Notes under the pieces: generated by a model
Told to the model about the DNA's origin: nothing
What the model saw: the letters and a program-made list of their open reading frames with translations, nothing else
Databases searched by the model: none
Translations under genes and position numbers: made by a program
Shown here: in pieces, positions 52,647 through 60,416 of the stretch
Layout: each line of letters begins with the position of its first letter
Position numbering within the stretch: the stretch's first letter is position 1
Source: Pontiella sulfatireligans
GTDB lineage: Bacteria > Verrucomicrobiota > Kiritimatiellia > Kiritimatiellales > Pontiellaceae
Length of the DNA stretch: 64,000 nt
Direction: 5' to 3'
NCBI RefSeq assembly: GCF_900890705.1
Contig: NZ_CAAHFH010000001.1
Span: forward strand, 1,922,001 to 1,986,000

Positions 52647-53893
52647 CCATTTACCTTTTTATTTTTTCCAGAAAACAATCTGTAGGGTTTCTGGGTAACG
52701 GTATTCTCTTTCGTGATTACTGGATCGACTTTGTTGCCAAACCCCTCGCAGGTCACATTTTCAATTTTGGCATACCCTCCCATATTCAAAACTGCGGAAA
52801 CGGAAGGCCCGCGCCCAACCAAGCCACCCTTTTCGGTTTTGGGTTGAAATAAATGAAGACGCTCTTCAGGAAGTAAAACCGCATCTTTCGTATGAAGCTG
52901 TGCATTCACCCCATAAACTGCATGTATGTTTTTCACCCATGTGCCGGGCGCAAAAGATCCGGGCTTTAAATTCGGGTTTCCTTCATGCCTGGATCCAACA
53001 TATCCATGACCTACCTTCACGGCAAATGCGCAGCTTTCAGATCGCACATCATAAATTTTGACAACTCCATTCTTCGTAAAATGAGGCCCAAGAATAACGG
53101 CGCAGTGCCCATCCTGGCAGCTGATATTCCTGGCGGTAATATCCCACACACCTCTGTATTCCATGTTATCCGTGGGGCCATGCGGAACTTCCAGTCTCAG
53201 AGTGCACCCGCCCACTCCATGCAGATTCTCAAAGTGAACGAATCTTGCAGCGCTGGTTTGAACCAAACCGTAACCATACCTACAGTTGTATGCCGTTAGG
53301 TTGCGAACGGTTCCGTTAACAGGCATGGCCGACACATTCCCATCAGAATCAAAACCAAAACTGACACAAGCACCGTCGCTCTGCTCGTCATAAATATCAA
53401 AACCTTCGATCAGAAAATTCTCCACACCAAAGCACACCACAAAGCTGGCTTTGATCACTTTTTCAGAAGTGGCGAGTTCAACCCGGACTCTTCCTCCCTT
53501 GCTTCGTAGACTGACATTAGTTATTCGCTCTCCAGGAAGCCCAAGGCTAAACAAATTTATGCCCTTTCCCTGACTCCTGCTCAAATCAGCCTTAAGAACT
53601 GCTTTGGCATCAAAAACCAGATGGACATTTGACCGACACCGGACACGACCCAGCAGATAAATCCCCTCAGGAAAAATCAGGACACCTCCGCCCTTCCCTG
53701 CCAGCTCATCAATAGCCTGTTGCAGTTTTTCACTATCAATGGCCTCTCCCTTGCCACTGAGACCACAATCAGTCTGAACATTCAGCTGAATGCCTTTCGG
53801 ATCCATGGTCTCTTTGTAAACGGCCTCTGCCGTTATGATGCTCATAGCAAACACCAGCAACGACCACCAAATTTGTTTTGTAAAATGAATCAT
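52643..53893 (-). CDS. Exported right-handed beta-helix protein (pectate-lyase/GH28 fold)
   Basis: From the ATG at 53893 (AAGGAA ahead) the protein has 416 residues. A signal peptide (to about 25) is followed by IQLNVQTDCGLSGKGEAIDSEKLQQA and VLIFPEGIYLLG, the N-terminal cap of pectate-lyase-3-type beta-helix enzymes. A GHG motif occurs at VGHGYVG, as in GH28 active sites, but the usual NTD and DD motifs are not clear. It probably acts on an acidic or sulfated polysaccharide, as hydrolase or lyase. Overlaps the GH29 gene by four bases. Confidence 0.7.
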   Translation of the reverse strand: MIHFTKQIWWSLLVFAMSIITAEAVYKETMDPKGIQLNVQTDCGLSGKGEAIDSEKLQQAIDELAGKGGGVLIFPEGIYLLGRVRCRSNVHLVFDAKAVLKADLSRSQGKGINLFSLGLPGERITNVSLRSKGGRVRVELATSEKVIKASFVVCFGVENFLIEGFDIYDEQSDGACVSFGFDSDGNVSAMPVNGTVRNLTAYNCRYGYGLVQTSAARFVHFENLHGVGGCTLRLEVPHGPTDNMEYRGVWDITARNISCQDGHCAVILGPHFTKNGVVKIYDVRSESCAFAVKVGHGYVGSRHEGNPNLKPGSFAPGTWVKNIHAVYGVNAQLHTKDAVLLPEERLHLFQPKTEKGGLVGRGPSVSAVLNMGGYAKIENVTCEGFGNKVDPVITKENTVTQKPYRLFSGKNKKVNG

Positions 53894-53929
53894 TAATATT
53901 CCTTTTAGGTTCAATGCCTGTCGGCGGCT

Positions 53930-55594
53930 TCAGAACCTGAAGTTTTTCGTAAATGCAACCGGCTTTACATCAGGAGATACGAGCAACACAGTGATATCAT
54001 GCTGACTGTCAGGAGCGAATTTCTCGTTGCAGTCAATCCGGATAACAGTCTTTTCAAAAGGATCGAGCGGACGAATTTGCTGGGTGCCGATCTCAACCTC
54101 TTTACCGTTTTCTCTAACGATGATTTTCGCGACTGAAGGGTCAGAAAAAACTTCGCCGAAGTTTTTAACCTCCACAAAGGCATCCATGCCTCGGTCGGTG
54201 TATTCAAATGTAGGCGAAAGGGCCGATAAGTGCGCAACCAGATGCTCCTTGCCCGGCAACCGGGCCCACCCGAAAAGAAGCTTGTCGCCCTTGCTTCTAC
54301 CCATCAGTTTGCACGCAAAGTTTTCAGCAGAAAAGCCACAGTCCCTGCCAGCGAAAACCAGCATCAAATCCTTACCGGCCTTCTCCGTCTTCAAGAGTTG
54401 GGCACCACGACCATAGTTGACCTCCGACGAAGCACCAAAACGCAGGGATGCAAGGTCAATGTCCGTATGCGGATCAAAGTCGTCTTCCGCCTTAATTTTA
54501 ACGCGAATATCATTCGTACCGGTAGAGACCGAATCAGCGTTCTGAATCTCAAGCAGGCGCGCAACCGTCATCGGCATGATAATCATCTTGGAGTTGTGGT
54601 TATCATTCGCTTTATCGGAATGTTTATCGCAATCAATGACGGCAAAGTGCGCATGTGTTGGACGGCCATGTTCGTCTTGAAGAAAGCGTAAGCGCTCGTA
54701 TTTATACCAGTCATTCACGGTGCCGTCCTCATAACGGGAAATGCCGGGGCCATAAGCCTCACCAGGTTCTGCCACCCATCGGAACCCGTCCAGCGAGCGC
54801 AGATAATAGGCGATACGGCCCTTCCAATCGTTAACGATGATGTGATACTGAACATCGTCTTTCCACATGACCGGATCCTCGAAATTCCCGTCCACCTTTG
54901 GATAGACCGACTCCTCACTAACTTCGTACCAGTCACGCAACCCATCCCGACTCACCCACATGTACCCGTGGCGCGAAACAGCAATCATGGAACCATCATC
55001 CCGTGAAATGGGTGAAAAATTGACATAACGCGGAAAGTAATAGCGTTCGCGGTTGTCAAAATTATAGGCATCGGGTTTCCACGGACCAAAGAGACTTTTC
55101 GAACGGTAGAAGGCGGAACGAGTGCAATAGATCACATACTCGCCCGGGCGGCTTTGATACAGGTCTGGATTATGCCCCCAGCCCACATCCCCGACGACTC
55201 GATAAGGCCCCAAAGGATCTTCTGCGACCGCATGAACAACCCGCGAATCAAAATAACCCATATGGCCATTCTTATGTGATTCCGGCCAGCGCGCCGTATA
55301 GAGATGGGAAAGCCCATTCTCATCTCGGTAAGGATCTCCGCACCAATAGGCCCAATCCGGATCTTCAATACCGTTGCTGACGTCACGAGGCGTTACATTT
55401 TCCCCTCCCCAGGTATGACTGGTCAGCGTCTGTCGAACAGGCATCGGTTCAAACAGATCCTTAAACTGCCCGCCATACACCAATCCGTCCCATTCCGCCG
55501 GTCGGCTCCGCGCCACAACCTGGCCGAACCCCTCAGGAAGGATTGTACAAGCGACGACAACACTCATCGCCATGCTAACATTCTTTATATACAT
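53930..55594 (-). CDS. GH43-like five-bladed propeller glycoside hydrolase
   Basis: A 554-residue exported protein (signal to about residue 25). The first ~330 residues look like a GH43/GH117-type propeller: WGGENVTPRDVSN, EDPDWAYWCGDPYRDENG, PEEYVIYCT-like strands and the NPDLYQSRPGEYV segment. The ~200-residue C-terminal part is beta-rich and may be a carbohydrate-binding or Ig-like domain. I cannot place it in a numbered family with certainty. It lies 22 bases after the sulfatase at 55617 and is followed by the beta-helix gene. Confidence 0.65.
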   Translation of the reverse strand: MYIKNVSMAMSVVVACTILPEGFGQVVARSRPAEWDGLVYGGQFKDLFEPMPVRQTLTSHTWGGENVTPRDVSNGIEDPDWAYWCGDPYRDENGLSHLYTARWPESHKNGHMGYFDSRVVHAVAEDPLGPYRVVGDVGWGHNPDLYQSRPGEYVIYCTRSAFYRSKSLFGPWKPDAYNFDNRERYYFPRYVNFSPISRDDGSMIAVSRHGYMWVSRDGLRDWYEVSEESVYPKVDGNFEDPVMWKDDVQYHIIVNDWKGRIAYYLRSLDGFRWVAEPGEAYGPGISRYEDGTVNDWYKYERLRFLQDEHGRPTHAHFAVIDCDKHSDKANDNHNSKMIIMPMTVARLLEIQNADSVSTGTNDIRVKIKAEDDFDPHTDIDLASLRFGASSEVNYGRGAQLLKTEKAGKDLMLVFAGRDCGFSAENFACKLMGRSKGDKLLFGWARLPGKEHLVAHLSALSPTFEYTDRGMDAFVEVKNFGEVFSDPSVAKIIVRENGKEVEIGTQQIRPLDPFEKTVIRIDCNEKFAPDSQHDITVLLVSPDVKPVAFTKNFRF

Positions 55595-55616
55595 CTAAAT
55601 TTTCCCATGTATTCAA

Positions 55617-57128
55617 TCAGAGATCCGGCCGTTCCGAATCCAATTCCCGCGTTAGTATACCCGTCAGGTATTTGACTTTTTCGGGATACTGACTTTCCAG
55701 ATTATGGCGTTCCGCATTGTCATTCAAAATGTTGTATAGCTGATACCCGTCGCGCTTCTTACCAATCTCAACCAGCTTCCAGCCATCGCGATCAATCACA
55801 GCACTGCTGCCCATCGTGGTCCTTTGGTTATTCACGATTACATAGTCATGGGTCTCTTTCTGCGGCAGCCCCAGCAGTGTCGGCAGATAGGATACCCCAT
55901 CCTTCCCCTCAGGAAGCTCTACGCCAACCACGTCAGCCAGCGTGGCCATAAAATCATAATGCGCTGAAAGCAGACTGGTTTCTTTTCCCTGCACAACGCG
56001 GCCCGGCCAACGGGCAATCAAAGGACACTGCATACCGCCTTGATAACCACTGCGTTTCAGCCCGGCTCGTCCACCGGCTCCGTCAAAAACATCGCCACAT
56101 TCCGACGTGCGCCATTTTCGATCAGTCAGGTTTGCCTTCTCTCCGTTCGGAAGCAGCTGTTTGCTGTACTCCTTTTTGGGGCCGTAATAGAGCTCATGTC
56201 CGTTGTCGGAGGTGAAGACAACCAATGTATTCTGATCGATACCCAAAGCCTTTAACTCAGCCATGATCAGTCCCACGTGATCGTCGAGCATCTTTACCAT
56301 CGATGCATATTTTTTCTCTGCCAATGAAAGTCCGGGGTCATCCGCAAAATCCGGATGCAACTCCGGAATAGCAACAGGGCCATGGGGAAGCTGAGTTGGA
56401 TGATACAGGAAAAACGGCTCATCCTTATGCTCACGAAGATAGTTCAGAATTCCATCAATAAACACATTTTGAGAATAGGTCTTACCGCCATAACCGATTG
56501 GTTCATCTCCTGCTTCACTTGTTTTTCCACAGTCCGGCATTGTATTGCCCTCAAGCTCAAAACGTTCCCCGTTACGCCAGAGATATGGCGGATAAAAACC
56601 ATGGCAACGGGTATGGTCATAATACCCTTCATAAAAATCCCAACCCAAGCGTTTCACGCGTTCATGCCAGGTCAAAAAACCTCGATCCAACTTTCCGAAC
56701 TGCGCAGTTTTATACCCCGCCTTTTGTACCAACTGCGCGAGAAACACCTCGTTTGGAGCAATGGGATGCGTCTTGGATTTAAGCTCGGTAAGCTGTCTCT
56801 GATATTCTTCCTCTGAAATTTTTCCGGCATCTCGTAAAATCGGCAATCCGCCACGGTTATGGCCCCACCCGCCAATACGTCCGTCGTGCATACCCGTTAA
56901 CAGCGTCCAGCGGGATGGTGCACAAAAAACACCGCCGTAATAGTTGTTAAACTTCATGCCTTCGGCGGCTAAACGGTCAATATGCGGTGTTTGAACAATC
57001 TTCTGTCCGTAACACCCCAGCATCCCTGGCCCTAAATCATCCGCAAAAATAAGAATCACATTCGGACGATCCGCTCCCGCAACAACGGTTGCAGCAAAAA
57101 GTAACACACTCAGAATTTTATAAAACAT
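55617..57128 (-). CDS. S1 family sulfatase (Cys-type), first gene of the cluster
   Basis: A 503-residue exported sulfatase (signal ILSVLLFAATVVAG). Formylglycine site CAPSRWTLLTG (C69-R73); metal stretch IFADDLGPGMLG (26-37), and SDNGHELYYG carries the second half. GAAAGGGA-type Shine-Dalgarno precedes the ATG. It is first in the leftward cluster, so its promoter and the divergent sensor-kinase promoter lie in 57129-57382. Probably the most strongly regulated gene of the unit (inference). Confidence 0.93.
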   Translation of the reverse strand: MFYKILSVLLFAATVVAGADRPNVILIFADDLGPGMLGCYGQKIVQTPHIDRLAAEGMKFNNYYGGVFCAPSRWTLLTGMHDGRIGGWGHNRGGLPILRDAGKISEEEYQRQLTELKSKTHPIAPNEVFLAQLVQKAGYKTAQFGKLDRGFLTWHERVKRLGWDFYEGYYDHTRCHGFYPPYLWRNGERFELEGNTMPDCGKTSEAGDEPIGYGGKTYSQNVFIDGILNYLREHKDEPFFLYHPTQLPHGPVAIPELHPDFADDPGLSLAEKKYASMVKMLDDHVGLIMAELKALGIDQNTLVVFTSDNGHELYYGPKKEYSKQLLPNGEKANLTDRKWRTSECGDVFDGAGGRAGLKRSGYQGGMQCPLIARWPGRVVQGKETSLLSAHYDFMATLADVVGVELPEGKDGVSYLPTLLGLPQKETHDYVIVNNQRTTMGSSAVIDRDGWKLVEIGKKRDGYQLYNILNDNAERHNLESQYPEKVKYLTGILTRELDSERPDL

Positions 57129-57382
57129 GGGTCCCTTTCAGATCGTTTCATCACAAACAGGCACATACCTTTTTTCCGGGACCGGAATCGGCCCCTGCCT
57201 TCTATTTATATGCGGGTGTTCCGAGATGATCCTCCAAGAAGAATCGCCTTTAGATGCGCATAAGTTCAATTTATCATTCAAAATGCTAAATTCCGCAATA
57301 CGGTAAAAAAACAGGGGATGGAACGTTTTACAGAATCCCATAAAAAAGATACTTTCTTCAGGTAACCGATGAGTGGTTCAAC

Positions 57383-59395
57383 ATGAATAGTGATCTGTCA
57401 GTTTCAGTAATAAAATATCGGAGCAAGGGAGTATTCTTTGCGATAGGAATCGCATTCCTGTTGCCACACGGAAGCGTCTACGCATCGAACAGCGAATCCT
57501 CCAGCGAGATCAAAAATCAAATCGCGGAAATTAATCTGGAAATTGACCAGCTCCCGACCTCATTTCCCAGTGTCACTCCCTGGACGATGGGATTTCTCAC
57601 CACATCTCTTTCATCCGAAGATGAGCAGGTAACGATCGACATAGAATTCCCTGGGACAAATCAGGTGGACATGATCGCTCTAATGCCTGCAGCTCACACA
57701 GAGGATGGCAACAAACTCTATCCACTGGGGTTCCCTCTACAGTTTTTCATTGAACGAATACTTCCAGATGGTTCTTCAGAAATCATTATAGACCACCGTA
57801 ATGCAGACTATCTATTGAAAGGCATTGAGCCTCAGATTTTCCCTGTGCATAACGCAAAACCAACCACAGCCATTCGGATCACCACGACCCGTGCACCGCT
57901 GAACAAAGAGAGAACGTGGGTCAACTATGAGATTGCATTCAGCGAAGTGTTTATTTTCGAGAACAATAAAAATATTGCGCTGAACGCAAAAGTGACCGCC
58001 CCTAAATTTAAATTTAATAAAAACATTTGGAGCCCGGAATATCTGGTGGATGGATTTTCGTTATTTTCCCCCACCGACCAAAAGCTAGAGAATCAAACTC
58101 GCGACTTCATTGCCACGGCGAAAAAGGTCACCCTTTTGTACGATCTGGGAACTGTACAGCAGGTTGATGAACTCAGGCTTTGGCCGACCAGTTCAGCCAT
58201 TTCCTATACCCTTCCTCCATTCAAAGGCTTCGGGTTCCCCTCAAAAATTCATCTTGAACTACTGGGAACCCCCCACGACCCATCTCCGCGCACTCTCTTT
58301 CAAACAACGGGAAAAAACCGGGTTCCGCGTGCCGGCCCGTTCATGCACACGCTCCCCCCCGCAAAAGGGCGATATTTTCGTTTAACGTTGTCAGACCCGA
58401 TCCCCGGATTCTCGAACCAGAAAACTATTCCGATCGGCTTAGATGAGTTCGAACTTCTGCATAAGGGGCAACCATTAACGCACGGCCTCATACCGCAACA
58501 GACGCTTCTTAATCAATGGAAGGAAAGGCCAAGCCATCCGATTTTTCTAACCGATGGATTGGTTACCGAAGGAACCATTATTCCGCTCCGCCAATGGGTG
58601 GAACAGTACCCTCTAAAAATTGAATTACAACGCCTGCACACGACATTGCAGGCCGAACTTAATGGTGCACTGGCACGGGAGCGAATCCATCGGAAAGTGA
58701 TTGCCGCCGCTACGATTGTATTTATTGTGTTTCTGATACTCATGATTTGGCTGGTTCGCCTGTTGACACTGCGACGCGCTGCACACATGCGCGAACAGAT
58801 TGCCTGCGACCTGCACGATGAGGTCGGTGCAAACCTCAGCAGTATTTCGCATTCGTCAGAACTGGTAAAGGAACTTGCCCCAACAGATGACGAAATGCTT
58901 AGCAGTCTGCTGGACGACATCACACAGACATCCCAGCAAACAGCAGCCCAGACCCAGCAATTTATCCGCTTTCTGGAAGAACGACAAAACGGCATCAAAA
59001 TTCGCGGTCACATAAAAGCCGCCGCACTTCAGATTCTGGGAACCATGGATTTCGAATGCATATTCGACGATTCCCACCGTCCATTGAACAAACTCAATCC
59101 CACACAAAAATGGGACTTATTGTTCTTTGTCAAAGAAGCGCTTAACAATGTCATCAAACATGCAGAAGCAGACCGGGTGGAAATCGAAACCCAGCTGATC
59201 GATTCAAAAATCATACTTACAGTTTCCGACAACGGCCAGGGTATTCCTGAAAACCGCCTCCCGTTACGGCACCTTGAAAGCCGGGCCGAACGTCTGAATG
59301 CAACCATGATTGTTGAGACAAAACCGGAGCAAGGCTCCCGAATCATACTAACCATACCTAAAAGAGTACTGAGATGGCCGAAACAATCCGCATAG
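57383..59395 (+). CDS. Sensor histidine kinase with discoidin-like sensor module (NarX/DegS type)
   Basis: A 670-residue kinase. Residues 1-35 form a signal sequence. The extracytoplasmic part (about 36-438) includes NIALNAKVTAPKFKF...LVDGF, the start of an F5/8 type C (discoidin) carbohydrate-binding module, and further beta-rich stretches. A membrane helix lies at 439-461. The cytoplasmic part has a HisKA_3 box with phospho-histidine H478 in DLHDEVGANLSS, and an ATPase domain (EALNNVIKHAEA, DNGQGIP). It may sense a polysaccharide released by the adjacent enzymes. It overlaps the regulator gene by 22 bases. Confidence 0.88.
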   Translation: MNSDLSVSVIKYRSKGVFFAIGIAFLLPHGSVYASNSESSSEIKNQIAEINLEIDQLPTSFPSVTPWTMGFLTTSLSSEDEQVTIDIEFPGTNQVDMIALMPAAHTEDGNKLYPLGFPLQFFIERILPDGSSEIIIDHRNADYLLKGIEPQIFPVHNAKPTTAIRITTTRAPLNKERTWVNYEIAFSEVFIFENNKNIALNAKVTAPKFKFNKNIWSPEYLVDGFSLFSPTDQKLENQTRDFIATAKKVTLLYDLGTVQQVDELRLWPTSSAISYTLPPFKGFGFPSKIHLELLGTPHDPSPRTLFQTTGKNRVPRAGPFMHTLPPAKGRYFRLTLSDPIPGFSNQKTIPIGLDEFELLHKGQPLTHGLIPQQTLLNQWKERPSHPIFLTDGLVTEGTIIPLRQWVEQYPLKIELQRLHTTLQAELNGALARERIHRKVIAAATIVFIVFLILMIWLVRLLTLRRAAHMREQIACDLHDEVGANLSSISHSSELVKELAPTDDEMLSSLLDDITQTSQQTAAQTQQFIRFLEERQNGIKIRGHIKAAALQILGTMDFECIFDDSHRPLNKLNPTQKWDLLFFVKEALNNVIKHAEADRVEIETQLIDSKIILTVSDNGQGIPENRLPLRHLESRAERLNATMIVETKPEQGSRIILTIPKRVLRWPKQSA

Positions 59396-60018
59396 CTATA
59401 ATAGAAGATAATAAAAATTATGCTGTATCGTTGGAAAAAATGTTGCTCATCAGCGAAGGCTTGTCCTGCTCGGTAATATATCGCAGCGCGGAAGAGTGCA
59501 TGGACAATATGTACGGCGATGAGCTGATCCGAACAGACATCATTCTGCTCGACCTGCAATTGCCGGGGAAGAGCGGCCTTATGCTTGCTCCGATCCTGCG
59601 ACAAAACTACCCGGACACAGGCATCCTGGTCCTGACCCAAAACGATGACTATCTCGCGACTCTGGAAGCCATTCGGCTTGGAGCAGCCGGCTATATCTTA
59701 AAACGATCATCTATCGCAGATATCCGAAATGCCATCAGGGAAGTCTACGAAGGCGGTTGCGTTATTGACCCTCAGCTTTCGCGGCTTGTACTGAACGCCC
59801 TCGATTCAACAGATTTCCCGAAAAAGAATCCATTGACAAAACGGGAACGCCAAGTTCTGGAGCTTTTGGCAATGGGTTACATCAAAAAGGAGGTCGCAGA
59901 CAAACTCAACCTGAGCTACAGAACCATCACCCAATATTCTGAAATCATTTATAAAAAACTTCAGGTTCCCAACACAACAGCCGCCGTCGCTGCGGCCATC
60001 CGCAAGGGATTGATCTGA
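59374..60018 (+). CDS. LuxR/NarL-family response regulator
   Basis: A 214-residue response regulator. The receiver domain has acidic pocket E11/D12, phospho-aspartate D60 in LLDLQLPG, T88 and K110. The C-terminal LuxR-type helix-turn-helix covers about 150-212 (LTKRERQVLELLAMGYIKKEVADKL, RTITQYSEIIYKKL). The start overlaps the kinase gene by 22 bases, so the pair is co-translated. Likely controls the leftward sulfatase/GH operon across the divergent region 57129-57382. Confidence 0.93.
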   Translation: MAETIRIAIIEDNKNYAVSLEKMLLISEGLSCSVIYRSAEECMDNMYGDELIRTDIILLDLQLPGKSGLMLAPILRQNYPDTGILVLTQNDDYLATLEAIRLGAAGYILKRSSIADIRNAIREVYEGGCVIDPQLSRLVLNALDSTDFPKKNPLTKRERQVLELLAMGYIKKEVADKLNLSYRTITQYSEIIYKKLQVPNTTAAVAAAIRKGLI

Positions 60019-60091
60019 ACCTACCCCAAATAATCCATTCTCTCTCACATAAATTCGAGTAGGTAACAAATGATCATGCCTATGCATTTGA

Positions 60092-60372
60092 CTAAGAATT
60101 CTTCAAATCGGTCAATGTTTGCGGAGCTTTTTGAGTAGCGATCCCCAAAAGTGTTTGAAAAGCGGCCATGGGTGTTTTTCGGCGATTGAATCGAAATGTA
60201 AATTCGTCGAAATAAGTCTGGAGGTATTTCGGATCAACCCCATGATACGTACCATTGATCCAGGTCTTGAGATTGCCGGAAACTCAATGGATGTGCGTCG
60301 TTGACCTTATTTCTGAGGATTCCCCGTGCTCATAGTTCGAAAGAGCCGTTTTGGAAAACGGAATAAATACAT
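60092..60372 (-). pseudogene. Decayed IS1595-type (ISXO2-like) transposase C-terminus
   Basis: Leftward translation gives PKHVFIPFSKTALSNYEHG, then THIH, a TGA stop, and VSGNLKTWINGTYHGVDP...FDEFTFRFNRRKTPMAAFQ...LLGIATQKAPQT. The LKTW-G-HGV and FRFNRR patterns are the C-terminal end of IS1595-group DDE transposases. In-frame stops (one probably a mutated tryptophan codon) and absence of the N-terminal part show it is dead. It separates the response regulator from the beta-helix gene. Confidence 0.75.
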
Positions 60373-60416
60373 GTTTAGGTCAAACTCCAGACCAATACTG
60401 GTGTTAAATAATCATA

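Noticed and set aside
37153..57128. A Bacteroidetes-type polysaccharide utilisation locus
   Set aside because: No SusC/SusD-like pair, TonB receptor or ECF regulator is present; the cluster is therefore described as a sulfatase/GH operon instead.
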